Part shown: positions 1 through 8,094 of the stretch, in pieces | Layout: each line of letters begins with the position of its first letter | Position numbering within the stretch: position 1 is the stretch's first letter | Assembly: GCF_014651115.1 (NCBI RefSeq) | Contig: NZ_BMWG01000002.1 | Coordinates: 483,059-547,058, forward strand | Source: Streptomyces inusitatus | GTDB taxonomy: Bacteria > Actinomycetota > Actinomycetes > Streptomycetales > Streptomycetaceae | Length of the DNA stretch: 64,000 nt | Direction: 5' to 3' | Notes under the pieces: generated by a model | Told to the model about the DNA's origin: nothing | What the model saw: the letters and a program-made list of their open reading frames with translations, nothing else | The model's database searches: none | Made by a program: the position numbers and the translations under genes

Positions 1-345
1 TGTGGGGGGGCCCCCCGCCCCCGCGGGCGGGGAGCGGCCGGCCGGGGCCCCCCCCCCCCCCGCCCGGGGGGGGGGCCCCGCGGGCGCGGGCGCACGCCCC
101 CTCGGTCGTGCCATGAAGGCGCCCTGTCCATCTGTTGGGACGGCGATCCACGGATGGAGAAGGGTGAAGATCGTGTTTCCGCCGGATTGACGCGAGCGAT
201 GCATGGGCTGAGCGGGGCAGTTGTCGCACGGACGCCGATTCCCGCTCCCGGCGGGCCACAACTGGGCGCGAGTGTGACGAGATCGGCGTCTCGGTAAGTG
301 AGAGTGACCCTCGTTCGCACAGTGTTCATCTGCTTCAATGAGCCC
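1..345. other. Gene-free left end, GC homopolymer-rich
   Basis: No supportable gene. The first ~100 bases are almost pure G and C with homopolymer runs of 7 to about 17, far more extreme than the rest of the window. This suggests a contig or assembly edge or a sequencing artefact rather than functional DNA. From about 120 the composition becomes normal. The ATG at 112 opens no plausible reading frame. Confidence 0.6.
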
Positions 346-465
346 ATGGCCAGCATGGAGAGTATCGCGACAGGTCGCCACGACCTTGAGCCGTTCTGGC
401 CGTCTCGGCAGCACCATGACTTCGATCGGGAGTGTTGCAGCGCGGTGAACGCGCAGGCCCTCTAA
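346..465 (+). CDS. Possible cysteine-containing leader peptide (39 aa)
   Basis: An ATG at 346 opens a 39-residue frame ending at TAA 463-465, 92 bases before the winged-helix regulator. The peptide carries PFWPSRQHHDFDRECC followed by SAVNAQAL. The R-x-H-x-D-x-x-R...C pattern resembles short peptides annotated as putative leader peptides upstream of Streptomyces operons. The Cys-Cys pair could serve in cysteine-dependent attenuation, but that is inference. No strong ribosome binding site is visible. It could be a chance frame; codon bias cannot be judged at this length. Confidence 0.4.
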   Translation: MASMESIATGRHDLEPFWPSRQHHDFDRECCSAVNAQAL

Positions 466-557
466 AGCCGATCCTCCGGCCTTCGGCCAGCGCGCACGAC
501 GTACGTCCGTCCTACCGACTTGACGACTCCTCCGCGTTGAAAGAGAGCTGACCTCTC

Positions 558-1175
558 ATGGCGAACTACCGCCCCCTCTCCTCGATTTCCGCCGGCAGCG
601 CGGCCTCCGCCGCCACCGCCGCGACCGCCGCCGTCCACGCGGGGGCGCTGAACCCCGCCCGCCACCGCTTGCGGGCCATAGACCGCGACGAGGTGGTCCC
701 GCAGGGCAGCCTGGTCGATGTCGCCGAGTTCCTGCCGCCGGGGGCGACCTGGCTGCCGGTGCCGCAGCACAGCGTTCCCGGGCTGCCGGGCCGGCCGCCG
801 ATGGTCGGCTATCTCGTACTGGTCCCGGCCGACCAGCACCCGGCCGCCGCCGCGCAGCCCGCGCCCGCCGACTCCGACGGTTCGGACGGCTCGGCCGGGC
901 CGGTGCGGATCGACATGGTGGAGCGGGTCGCGGTGGTCAACGACCAGCCCCTCGATCTCACCTATCTCGAATTCGAGCTGCTGGCGCACCTGGTGGCGCA
1001 CCCGCACCGGGTGCACACCCGGGACCAGCTCGTGACGACGGTCTGGGGTTACGGGCATGTGGGCGACGGACGCACCGTCGACGTCCATGTGGCCCGGCTC
1101 CGCCGCAAGCTGGGGGCCGAGCACCGCCACACGATCCAGACCGTGCGGCGGGTCGGCTACAAGTACACCCCGTGA
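558..1175 (+). CDS. Winged-helix (OmpR/PhoB-type) DNA-binding regulator
   Basis: A 205-residue protein. The N-terminal ~110 residues are Ala/Pro-rich and show no receiver domain: there is no phospho-acceptor Asp motif. The C-terminal ~95 residues form a trans_reg_C winged helix (LDLTYLEFELLAHLVAHP, then RTVDVHVARLRRKLG, ending VGYKYTP). It therefore binds DNA like an OmpR output domain but is an orphan without phosphorylation input. The ATG lies in a small hairpin-like context (GAGAG...CTCTC) just upstream. Its 3' end meets a perfect hairpin shared with the convergent PepSY gene. Targets are unknown. Confidence 0.85.
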   Translation: MANYRPLSSISAGSAASAATAATAAVHAGALNPARHRLRAIDRDEVVPQGSLVDVAEFLPPGATWLPVPQHSVPGLPGRPPMVGYLVLVPADQHPAAAAQPAPADSDGSDGSAGPVRIDMVERVAVVNDQPLDLTYLEFELLAHLVAHPHRVHTRDQLVTTVWGYGHVGDGRTVDVHVARLRRKLGAEHRHTIQTVRRVGYKYTP

Positions 1176-1180
1176 GCGCC

Positions 1181-1210
1181 GGTCCGGTCCCCCGCCCGGG
1201 GGACCGGACC
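1181..1210. terminator. Perfect 13-bp stem hairpin, bidirectional terminator
   Basis: GGTCCGGTCCCCC (1181-1193) pairs with GGGGGACCGGACC (1198-1210) around a 4-base loop, six bases after the regulator stop and before the stop of the convergent PepSY gene. A strong stem without a T tract is usual for Streptomyces terminators. Confidence 0.75.
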
Positions 1211-1228
1211 GTACCTCCCGTGACGTGA

Positions 1229-2671
1229 CTACTGGCTTCGGGCCGCGCGGAACTTCGCGAGCGCGCCGAGGGCGAGGTCGAACGCCAGGAACACCAGCAG
1301 GGTCACGCCCAGCAGCGGTATGAACCAGCCGATGAACACGGTGGCCGCCGCGAGCGGGAGCAGGACCGTCGCCGGGACCCTGCGCCAGGCTCCGCGCGGT
1401 ATCGGACGGCCGCCGGTGAAGGTCCGCGCCTTGGTGGGCCTGCGCAGCCACCACATGCGGTAGCCCCACACGATGAGCAGAATGAGCGCGAGCGCGACGA
1501 CGGCCAGCGCGAGCTGGTTGGCGAGGCCCAGGAAGACGCCCATGTGCGCGTCGATGCCGACCCGGGTGAGCTTGGCGAGCAGCGGATAGTCGGAGAACTG
1601 GAGCCGGTCGATGACCGTGCCGCTCGCCGGGTCCACGGCGACCGAGTCGAGGTGGAGGGGGTAGGTGGCGTCCGTCTCCTTGATCACATAGCCGGTGCCC
1701 TCCGAGGGCAGCGTGATCGCCAGCTTGTCGCCCCGGATCCCGGACGCGCGCGCCGACTCCAGCGCGTGGTCGATGCCGACGTCCGCGCCCCGGTGGGCGG
1801 CCGCGTCGCCGCCGCCGTGGCCCTCGTGGCCCTCGTGTCCGCCGCCGTCTCCCGAGCCGCCCTCGATCGTCGCGGAGATCGCGGGGCTGGCCCCGCCGAG
1901 CTGGTCCTGCACCTTGCCGATGTTCTCCCCCGCGTACCGGGACCAGGTCAGTCCGGTGGCGGAGAGCAGCACCAGGCCGACCACGGCCCACAGGCCGACC
2001 GTGCCGTGCCAGGAGAGCGTCTTGCGGCGGCCCTTGGCACCGCGCTCGGGCAGCAGCAGCGCGCGCTTGTCGCGGCGCTTGCGGCCCAGCCAGAGCAGCA
2101 GTCCGCCGAGGGCGACGACCCAGAGCCAGCTCGCGGCGATCTCGCTGTAGTTGCGGCCGAGGTCACCGAGGTGCAGATCCCGGTGCAGCTCGTCCAGCCA
2201 GGTCCGCAGCGGGAGCGCGCCGGAGCTGCCGTAGGAGGGGAGCGAGCCGCGTATCTCGGCGGTGTACGGGTCGACGAAGACGGCGAGGGACTTGCCCTCC
2301 TCGACCTTCGGCGAACTCATGAGGACGCGGGTGCTCGCGTCGTCCTCCGCGCCGGGCCACACGGCCGTCACCGTGCCGTCGGGGCGGGCCTCCTTCGCGG
2401 CCTTCACCTGCTCGGAGAGCGGCAGGGCGCGGTCGCCCACCGGGACCTGGAGCTCATGCCGGTAGACGATCTTCTCGGCCTGGAAGGAGAGCGCGTACAG
2501 CAGACCGCTCGCGGCGGCGATCAGCAGCAGGGGGCCGACCAGCAGACCGGCGTAGAAGTGGATACGGAGGGCGAGGGGGCGCAGGGCGCTCCAGACGGAG
2601 GCGGAGCCGCTCGCGGCGGCGTCCTGCTGCTCGGTCTCGGTGCGGCCCTCTGCGGGCGCGTCAATGGCCAT
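1229..2671 (-). CDS. PepSY domain membrane protein (PepSY_TM family)
   Basis: A 480-residue integral membrane protein. The first membrane helix lies around residues 35-60 (LRIHFYAGLLVGPLLLIAAA, typical of PepSY-associated TM proteins), followed by extracytoplasmic PepSY segments and further helices near residues 185, 225, 390 and 435. The loop around residues 270-290 is rich in His and Gly (GGGHEGHEGHGGG), suggesting metal binding. Such proteins occur near iron or copper genes, and some act as flavin-linked ferric reductases. It is transcribed after the small membrane protein upstream (58-base gap containing a GGGGG/CCCCC hairpin at 2702-2717). The function is inferred and no substrate can be named. 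Confidence 0.85.
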   Translation of the reverse strand: MAIDAPAEGRTETEQQDAAASGSASVWSALRPLALRIHFYAGLLVGPLLLIAAASGLLYALSFQAEKIVYRHELQVPVGDRALPLSEQVKAAKEARPDGTVTAVWPGAEDDASTRVLMSSPKVEEGKSLAVFVDPYTAEIRGSLPSYGSSGALPLRTWLDELHRDLHLGDLGRNYSEIAASWLWVVALGGLLLWLGRKRRDKRALLLPERGAKGRRKTLSWHGTVGLWAVVGLVLLSATGLTWSRYAGENIGKVQDQLGGASPAISATIEGGSGDGGGHEGHEGHGGGDAAAHRGADVGIDHALESARASGIRGDKLAITLPSEGTGYVIKETDATYPLHLDSVAVDPASGTVIDRLQFSDYPLLAKLTRVGIDAHMGVFLGLANQLALAVVALALILLIVWGYRMWWLRRPTKARTFTGGRPIPRGAWRRVPATVLLPLAAATVFIGWFIPLLGVTLLVFLAFDLALGALAKFRAARSQ

Positions 2672-2701
2672 GGTGATCCTGGGGAGTCAGTGAAACTGGC
2701 A

Positions 2702-2717
2702 TGGGGGAAGACCCCCA
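2702..2717. repeat. Small inverted repeat between two membrane protein genes
   Basis: TGGGGG and CCCCCA flank AAGA in the 58-base gap between the stop of the small membrane protein and the start of the PepSY gene. It could be an intra-operon hairpin or an operator. It has the opposite polarity to the CsoR-like box seen at 62613. Confidence 0.4.
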
Positions 2718-2729
2718 GGTCAGGCACTG

Positions 2730-3362
2730 TCAGGCGGCTGCTTCGGGGGCCGTGGCGCGGGGGACGTCGAAGCCCGGCGGGCCGCGCCGCACCAGGCTGT
2801 GCCCGAGGAGAAGATCGCGGCTGCGGGTGTTCGCGGGCCGCTCGCGGAGCGGTACGGCCGGGGCGGACGGCAGCGCCACGACGGCGAGCAGCAGCCGCAG
2901 CGGAGCGAAGGCGAAGGCCGCGACGGCTTCGGCGAGCCGCAGGAACGCCTTCTCGCCCCTCGCCAGCCAGAGACCGCAGACGGCTGCGGCCGCGAGGTGC
3001 GCGACCACCATCGTGATCGTCGACTGCCCGAGGAGCCCCGGGTCCGGCAGCGCCGCCTGCACGGCGGCCCCGGCGTGATGCCCACCGCCGCCGGGCGGCG
3101 GGCCGTGCATCTGCGTCCCGGCGAAGTAGAGGTGCAGCGCCCCCTGCCCCGCGAGCAGCCCCAGCCCGATCGAGACCGCCCCCCGGCGACGCGCGGCGGC
3201 GAGCCACCCCGCTGCGGCGGTGACGGGGAGAGCCCCGAGAAGGGCCGGGAGCGGGATGTCATGACCGGACGCGAAGGCGTGGCCCATCGCGGCCAGCGAT
3301 ACGCAGATCGCCGTGAAGAGCGCGGCGCGCAGCGCGCGCAGGGGCGACCGGGCATCTGTCAT
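2730..3362 (-). CDS. Small multi-pass membrane protein, unknown function
   Basis: 210 residues from the ATG at 3360-3362 (MTDARSPLRALRAALFTAIC). The open frame continues upstream but loses membrane-protein character there. About five hydrophobic stretches are seen. A periplasmic-side loop contains MHGPPPGGGGHHAG, rich in His and Gly. The C-terminus is Arg/Pro-rich. It lies immediately upstream of the PepSY gene on the same strand, so the pair is probably co-transcribed. The His-rich loops in both suggest a shared role with a metal ion, which is inference only. No enzymatic motif was recognised. Confidence 0.75.
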   Translation of the reverse strand: MTDARSPLRALRAALFTAICVSLAAMGHAFASGHDIPLPALLGALPVTAAAGWLAAARRRGAVSIGLGLLAGQGALHLYFAGTQMHGPPPGGGGHHAGAAVQAALPDPGLLGQSTITMVVAHLAAAAVCGLWLARGEKAFLRLAEAVAAFAFAPLRLLLAVVALPSAPAVPLRERPANTRSRDLLLGHSLVRRGPPGFDVPRATAPEAAA

Positions 3363-3481
3363 GGTGGGGACATGTTGCCATCCCGGGGGGTGGGAGCGGC
3401 AGGGGGGCGGCGGCACTGTCTTCGCCGCCCCACGGCGGTCCACCACCCGCTTGGGCTGGTCACGGCCCCGAGCCGGCCCCT

Positions 3482-3781
3482 CTACAACCTCCGCCGCCGC
3501 CCGCAGCGGGGGTCCGGGCAGCGGATCGCCGTCACCGCCCCGGTGCGGTCGTCCCTGTGTACGTGGGTGTGGGAGGTCGCGGGCTCGTTGTGGGCACGGA
3601 CCCGGACGCCCCACCGGGTGAGGCGGGCCGCGAGCCACGGGGCGTGCACGTCATATGTCCGGGCGATGGCTTTCAGGGAGTCGCCCCGGGTGTAGCGGTC
3701 TATGACGGTGTTCCGGTCGGCGATGACGCGTTCCCGCGCCGCCGCCTTCTCCTCTTTCGTACGGCTCGGCCGAGCGGGCAT
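3482..3781 (-). CDS. Small helix-turn-helix protein
   Basis: A 99-residue basic protein with a resolvase-like helix-turn-helix around residues 20-60 (VIDRYTRGDSLKAIARTYDV, then WLAARLTRWGV). The tail holds a Cys pair (RCPDPRCGRRRRL). Its ATG overlaps the stop of the upstream 72-aa gene as ATGA, implying translational coupling. Target and role are unknown. It belongs to the accessory block that also holds the WhiJ-type genes. Confidence 0.7.
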   Translation of the reverse strand: MPARPSRTKEEKAAARERVIADRNTVIDRYTRGDSLKAIARTYDVHAPWLAARLTRWGVRVRAHNEPATSHTHVHRDDRTGAVTAIRCPDPRCGRRRRL

Positions 3782-3999
3782 CAGAGCCGCCCCCGCCTGC
3801 TGATCTCATTGGCCTCCGCCAACGCGGAGGAGATCCGGTCGGCGTCGGTGGCTGGGCGGACGTCGTCCGCCGGTGCGTCCCATTCACGGCCGCCGTGCGG
3901 GGGGCGGAGCGCGTAATGCGTACCGCACTCCTCCATGACGACTCCCACCCGCCTGATGCGGATGTCGTAGGCCAGGGTGCCGATCCCGAGTCCGGGCAT
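3781..3999 (-). CDS. Small conserved-type hypothetical protein
   Basis: 72 residues beginning MPGLGIGTLAYDIRIRRVGV, with a GREWDAP segment in the middle. No domain is recognised. A clear ribosome binding site (GAGAGGAG) precedes the ATG at 3997-3999, which supports the start. It is coupled by an ATGA overlap to the small HTH gene downstream and is divergent from the XRE/DUF5753 regulator at 4104. Small proteins of this sort often accompany WhiJ-type regulators in Streptomyces. Confidence 0.7.
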   Translation of the reverse strand: MPGLGIGTLAYDIRIRRVGVVMEECGTHYALRPPHGGREWDAPADDVRPATDADRISSALAEANEISRRGRL

Positions 4000-4103
4000 G
4001 AAAACTCCTCTCCGTAGCGAATCGACTACCGGGAGGTTCAGCGTGGACTAGAGTCGAGACCCGATCAACGTGGCAGCTACGCCAGATAAGTCGGTGATAC
4101 CTG

Positions 4104-4925
4104 TTGAATGAAAAAGAGTTGAACCCCGACAGTTCCCCGCAGGCAGCGTTCGGTGCACGTCTACGCAAATCACGCCAGGCTCACAATTGGAAGCAAGACG
4201 ACCTTTCCGCCCTCATGGGGTTCTCCAGTGGGCACATCTCGGCCGTCGAAACTGGTCGCAAGATGCCGACTTTGCGTTTTTCACGCAGCGCTGACGCGGC
4301 GTTCAAGACAGCGGGAACAGTAGACACGTTCGAACGCGCATGGCGCGAACTCCGGCTCGGCACGATGCTGGAGGGCTTCCCGGAGTACCTGGGACTTGAA
4401 GCCCACGCAGTGGAAATCAGGCTGTTTGAGATCGGGATCATTCCCGGTTTGCTTCAGACACCCGCGTATGCCCGCGCGCTGGCGGAAGGTGACGTACGCC
4501 GGGGCACCATCACCCCCGAACAGGCCGCTGAGCGTGTCTCGGTTCTGGCAGACCGGCAGGCAACGCTGGTGCGGGCCCGGCCTCCGACGATGCTCGTGGT
4601 GATGGATGAGAGCTGCATCCGCCGCCCAGTCGGCGGCGCTGAGGTCATGAAGGAACAGCTTCAGCGCCTCATGGAGTTCACCGCACTACCGAACACCATG
4701 CTCCAGATCGCCCCGTACAACATAGGCGAACGGCGCTCGTTCAACCTGCCGATCAACCTGCTGACGCTGCCGGACAGGTCCATGGTCGCGTACGCGGAGT
4801 CCCAGGTTCAGGGGCACTTGGACCGTGAACCCACGTTCGTCCTGTCCGCCCTGTCGGCCTACCATCAGTTACAAGCTGAATCCCTGTCGCAGACAGCGTC
4901 CGTGGACATGATTCACCAGGTATGA
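4104..4925 (+). CDS. XRE-family regulator with DUF5753 domain (WhiJ type)
   Basis: 273 residues. An XRE helix-turn-helix lies at about residues 15-70 (FGARLRKSRQAHNWKQDDLS, GHISAVETG). DUF5753 fills the rest (FEIGIIPGLLQTPAYARAL; QLQRLMEF; LLTLPDRSMVAYAES). This family pairs with DUF397 proteins in WhiJ/BldB-type developmental control or Scr1-type toxin-antitoxin-like pairs. The DUF397 gene follows with an ATGA overlap. The start is uncertain: this frame opens with TTG at 4104; another in-frame TTG lies at 4119, and the ATG at 4108 is out of frame. The 5' end is visibly more AT-rich than its neighbours, consistent with an acquired block. Confidence 0.88.
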   Translation: MNEKELNPDSSPQAAFGARLRKSRQAHNWKQDDLSALMGFSSGHISAVETGRKMPTLRFSRSADAAFKTAGTVDTFERAWRELRLGTMLEGFPEYLGLEAHAVEIRLFEIGIIPGLLQTPAYARALAEGDVRRGTITPEQAAERVSVLADRQATLVRARPPTMLVVMDESCIRRPVGGAEVMKEQLQRLMEFTALPNTMLQIAPYNIGERRSFNLPINLLTLPDRSMVAYAESQVQGHLDREPTFVLSALSAYHQLQAESLSQTASVDMIHQV

Positions 4926-5134
4926 AAGGGCACACCGTGACGACCGAATCCCCCCGCTGGTTCAAGTCCTCATACAGCAGCAACGGCGGCAACTGCGTGG
5001 AGGTCGCCGTCAATCTCAGCGCCACTGGCACTGTCCCGGTCCGGGACAGCAAGCGCCCCACCGGGCCGACCCTCCTGGTCTCCCCCAGCGCCTTCGCGGG
5101 GCTCGTCGCGCTCGCCCGCAGCAGCGACATCTGA
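4922..5134 (+). CDS. DUF397 protein, copy 1
   Basis: Up to 70 residues; ATG at 4922 overlaps the regulator stop (ATGA). A GTG at 4937 preceded by GAAAGG may be the real start, giving VTTESPRWFKSSYSSNGGNC. DUF397 hallmarks are present: W-x-KSSYS, CVEVA, VRDSK, and a C-terminal F-x-x-LVALAR. It is probably the small partner of the upstream DUF5753 regulator. A close paralogue lies at 6001 after an intervening methyltransferase gene; both copies share the same GAAAGGGCAC leader before GTG. Confidence 0.88.
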   Translation: MKGHTVTTESPRWFKSSYSSNGGNCVEVAVNLSATGTVPVRDSKRPTGPTLLVSPSAFAGLVALARSSDI

Positions 5135-5154
5135 TCGCCCCCGCACCGCTCCCC

Positions 5155-5181
5155 CGAGCCCTCGCACATCGCGGGGGCTCG
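5155..5181 (+). terminator. Hairpin after DUF397 copy 1
   Basis: CGAGCCCTCGC (5155-5165) pairs with GCGGGGGCTCG (5171-5181), with one G-T wobble, 20 bases past the DUF397 stop. It probably ends the regulator-DUF397 transcript before the methyltransferase gene. Confidence 0.6.
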
Positions 5182-5243
5182 GTCGTGTCGGAGATGGCTC
5201 ATCAGCGACGGTAGGTGGCGGGCGGCGGGGGCATACTCCCGTC

Positions 5244-6011
5244 GTGACGACGTATGACCGCATCGGTGCGACCTACCAGCACACGCGACGGCCCGACCTC
5301 AGGATCGCGGCCAGGATCTACGCGGCGCTCGGCGATGCCGGGAGCGTCATCAATGTCGGTGCCGGTGCCGGCTCCTACGAACCGCCGCAGACCGTGCTGG
5401 CGGTTGAGCCCAGTGCGGTGATGATCGCCCAGCGTCCGGCCGGAGCGGCGCGGGCCCTTCGGGCGTCCGCGGAATCGATCCCGGTGGCCGACGACTCGGC
5501 CGACGCGGCGATGGCCGTGCTGACCGTGCACCACTGGACGGATCTGGAGGCCGGTGTCGGGGAACTGCTGCGGATCGGCAGGCGGCGGGTCGTGGTCTTC
5601 ACCTGGGACCAGGCCGTGTTCCGGAGGTTCTGGCTGCTGGACGAGTATCTGCCGGAGGTGGCCGAGTACGTCGACGCGCACTCCGTTCCGATCGACCGGC
5701 TGACCGCGCTGCTGGGAGGCGGCACGCGCGTCGAGGAGGTGCCGATCCCGTACGACTGCACCGATGGATTCGGCGCGGCCTTCTGGCGTCGGCCCGAGGC
5801 GTACCTCGATCCGGAAGTGCGGGCGGGTATCTCGATGCTCGCCCAAACCGGCGAGGAGGTTGTCCGCCCGGGTCTGGCCCGACTGGCCGGCGATCTGGCC
5901 TCCGGTATTTGGCACGACCGGCATGCCGAACTGCTCGACCGCGAAACGCTGGACGTCGGCTACCGGCTTCTTGTGGCGGACCTTGACGAAAGGGCACCCC
6001 GTGACCACTGA
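5244..6011 (+). CDS. SAM-dependent methyltransferase (class I)
   Basis: 255 residues from a GTG. The N-terminus YDRIGATYQHTRRPDLRIA followed by VINVGAGAGSYEP is the SAM-binding motif I of the UbiE/Methyltransf_11 type; motif IV is AMAVLTVHHWTD around residue 92. A CATACT hexamer begins exactly 12 bases before the GTG and no Shine-Dalgarno is visible, so the mRNA may be leaderless. The substrate is unknown. The gene sits between two DUF397 paralogues and its 3' end overlaps the second one by 11 bases, which suggests insertion into a duplicated DUF397 locus. Confidence 0.85.
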   Translation: MTTYDRIGATYQHTRRPDLRIAARIYAALGDAGSVINVGAGAGSYEPPQTVLAVEPSAVMIAQRPAGAARALRASAESIPVADDSADAAMAVLTVHHWTDLEAGVGELLRIGRRRVVVFTWDQAVFRRFWLLDEYLPEVAEYVDAHSVPIDRLTALLGGGTRVEEVPIPYDCTDGFGAAFWRRPEAYLDPEVRAGISMLAQTGEEVVRPGLARLAGDLASGIWHDRHAELLDRETLDVGYRLLVADLDERAPRDH

Positions 6012-6222
6012 GACTCACCACCGCTGGATCAAGTCCTCGTACAGCAACAACGGCGGCGACTGCCTGGAGGTCGCCGTCGATCTCAGCGCCACCGGCACCG
6101 TCCCCGTACGCGACAGCAAGCGCCCCACCGGGCCGATCCTGACGCTCTCTCCGGCCGCCTTCGCGGGGCTTGTCGCGTTCGCTCGCGGCAGCGTCGTATC
6201 CGTATTCGGCGAACATCCTTAG
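6001..6222 (+). CDS. DUF397 protein, copy 2
   Basis: 73 residues from GTG 6001 (VTTETHHRWIKSSYSNNGGD), overlapping the methyltransferase end by 11 bases. The open frame extends to 5764, but those codons lie inside the methyltransferase gene. It is highly similar to the copy at 4922: CLEVAVDLSATGTVPVRDSK and FAGLVAFAR match nearly residue for residue, and the GAAAGGGCAC leader is conserved. No DUF5753 regulator adjoins this copy. The C-terminus has a unique VVSVFGEHP tail, indicating divergence after duplication. Confidence 0.85.
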   Translation: MTTETHHRWIKSSYSNNGGDCLEVAVDLSATGTVPVRDSKRPTGPILTLSPAAFAGLVAFARGSVVSVFGEHP

Positions 6223-6295
6223 CGGGAAAGCGCCGTTCGAGTGAATCGCCGTACCGACCGGCGGCGGGGGCTCGACCGGCGCTCATCATTCCACC

Positions 6296-6859
6296 GTGAA
6301 CAATCCTCGTCAGCGGACCGCCCATCGGCTGTATCTGGGCGCCACCGCAGTCCTTGTCTCCCTGGCCGCGCTCCTCTTCCCCACCGCCACGACGGCGGCG
6401 GCGGCCTCCGCGCCGACCAGTGCCCCCGCGGCCGTGCGTACGGTCGGCGAGCCGCATTGCGGTGGAGAGTGGGTCAACTACAACGGCGCTGAAAACCGCC
6501 GGATGAAGAGCTGGCTGTGTCTCTACGACAGCGGATCCGGCGGTATCTACCCGACGCTGTGGACCGAGTGCGGCTGGTGGCAGTTCATCGGCTGGGCGGA
6601 CCCGCCGAACGGCTGCCGCATCTGGGAGCCCAGTTCGTACGAGATCACCTTCCCGGACGGCACCAAGACCAAGGACGCTCTCTTCCCCGGAGCTTCCGGC
6701 AAGAACAGTGCGGCGAGCAACGGAAGCTCCTACCCCTGTCAGGAGGGCGCCTGGAAGCTGTGGTCCTACTACGGCGTTCAGATGAAGGACGTCCTCGGCA
6801 ACTGGGGCAGTGGGGTGGAAGGCACCCACGAGTTCACCTTCAACGTCACCTGTCCCTGA
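6296..6859 (+). CDS. Secreted small protein, unknown function
   Basis: 187 residues from GTG 6296. It has a Sec signal peptide: Arg-containing n-region, hydrophobic LYLGATAVLVSLAALLFPTA, cleavage probably after AAAAS-A around residue 38. The mature part is rich in Trp, Tyr, Gly and Cys (six Cys: CGGEW, WLCLYD, TECGWW, NGCRIW, YPCQEG, VTCP), implying three disulfides in a compact extracellular fold. It is not assigned to a family. CATCAT starts 12 bases before the GTG, so the transcript may be leaderless. A strong hairpin follows. Confidence 0.75.
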   Translation: MNNPRQRTAHRLYLGATAVLVSLAALLFPTATTAAAASAPTSAPAAVRTVGEPHCGGEWVNYNGAENRRMKSWLCLYDSGSGGIYPTLWTECGWWQFIGWADPPNGCRIWEPSSYEITFPDGTKTKDALFPGASGKNSAASNGSSYPCQEGAWKLWSYYGVQMKDVLGNWGSGVEGTHEFTFNVTCP

Positions 6860-6883
6860 CCTGAGGGCGGGAGCGGATGGTGT

Positions 6884-6915
6884 GAGGTCCCGGACCGGTG
6901 GCGGTCCGGGACCTC
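6884..6915. terminator. Perfect 13-bp stem bidirectional terminator
   Basis: GAGGTCCCGGACC (6884-6896) and GGTCCGGGACCTC (6903-6915) flank a 6-base loop, lying between the convergent secreted-protein gene and the reductase gene. Confidence 0.8.
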
Positions 6916-6937
6916 GCGGCTTTCCGGGCGGGGCGGG

Positions 6938-8023
6938 TCAGGCAGGGATGACGCGTTCCCGGCGCAGGGTGTCGAAGAGGGCGGCGAACGAGGACAGTGT
7001 GTCGACGTGGCCGGTGAACCCGGCGGCCCTGCCGCGGGTCAGGTCGGTGAAGCACTCGACGGGGCGGTTGAGGTCGGCGTCCGTGTGCCACCAGGAGGCG
7101 ACGCGGGTGAGGTCCGGCTCGGCCAGGTTCTCCCGGGCGGCGAGCGCGCGCCAGGCGTCCGCCCGGCCGGACATCTGGTGTTCGAGGGGGCGGGGGCGCT
7201 CGGCGTACCCCTCGGGGTCGGCCTTCAGCAGTTCGGCGATGCGGGGCCACATCCAGCGCCAGCGGAAGACGTCGCCGTTGGCGGTGTTGTACGCCTGGCT
7301 GGGCAGGCCGTCGGTGGTGGCGGCCCAGATCATCTGGCGGGCGAGGAGGCCCGCGTCGGTCATGTCGGTGATGCCGTTCCACTGGACCTCGTTGCCGGGG
7401 AAGACGAAGGGACGGCCCTCCGTGCGGGACAGGGCGGCCTGGACGGCGAGGGTCATGCCCATGTTCATGGCGTTGCCGACGGCGTGCCCGATGATCGTGT
7501 GGGAGCGGTGGACGCTCCAGGTGAAGCGGTGCCGCTCGGCGGCCTCCCACAGTTCGTCCTCCTGGGCGTAGTAGAAGTTCGGGACCGGCAAGCGCGGCTC
7601 GTTCTCGCGGAAGGGGGTCTCGCGCGTCGTTCCGGCGGCGTACGCCTCGAACGGGCCCAGGTAGTGCTTGATCCCGGTCACCAGCGCGACATGGCGCAGC
7701 CGGCCGGAGCGGCCGGTGGCGTCCAGGACATGGCGCACCATCGCCGAGTTGACGGCGATGTTCTCGGCCTCGGTCGGCCGTCGGCTCCAGGCGGTGAAGA
7801 AGATGTGCGTGGGGGCCAGTCCGGCCAGTGCGGCGGCCACGGACTCCGGATCCGTGAGATCGGCGCGTACCGTCTCGACACCGGCAGGCGGGGCCGCTGG
7901 GGCTGCTGGGGCGCTTCGCGACAGGCTCACGACGCGGCGGCCCTGTTCGGCGAGTTCGCGGCACAGGGCACGGCCCGCTATGCCGGTTCCGCCGACGACG
8001 AGGGCGAGTTGCTTCGTACCCAT
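6938..8023 (-). CDS. PRISE-type SDR (progesterone 5-beta-reductase/iridoid synthase-like)
   Basis: 361 residues from ATG 8021-8023, chosen because AAAGGAG lies just upstream; the open frame extends 17 codons further without a site. A Rossmann motif near the N-terminus (LALVVGGTGIAGRALCRELA) binds NADPH, and VSLSRSAP resembles the cofactor-phosphate site. NFYYAQEDELWE contains the FYYxxED signature of the PRISE subfamily, with Tyr replacing the usual SDR catalytic YxxxK. These enzymes reduce activated C=C bonds of enones. The gene probably belongs with the XRE regulator 71 bases upstream on the same strand. The substrate is unknown. Confidence 0.85.
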   Translation of the reverse strand: MGTKQLALVVGGTGIAGRALCRELAEQGRRVVSLSRSAPAAPAAPPAGVETVRADLTDPESVAAALAGLAPTHIFFTAWSRRPTEAENIAVNSAMVRHVLDATGRSGRLRHVALVTGIKHYLGPFEAYAAGTTRETPFRENEPRLPVPNFYYAQEDELWEAAERHRFTWSVHRSHTIIGHAVGNAMNMGMTLAVQAALSRTEGRPFVFPGNEVQWNGITDMTDAGLLARQMIWAATTDGLPSQAYNTANGDVFRWRWMWPRIAELLKADPEGYAERPRPLEHQMSGRADAWRALAARENLAEPDLTRVASWWHTDADLNRPVECFTDLTRGRAAGFTGHVDTLSSFAALFDTLRRERVIPA

Positions 8024-8094
8024 TTGTACTCCTTTGTTAATGGTGTGCGGGCATGCCGAAGGGGCCGTCCGCACGGATGTGAGGGCTGTGCCGC

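Noticed and set aside
1..190. Plus-strand frame at the window start (62 codons)
   Set aside because: It consists of Pro/Gly/Ala homopolymer-like sequence from the GC-rich edge and is not coding-like.
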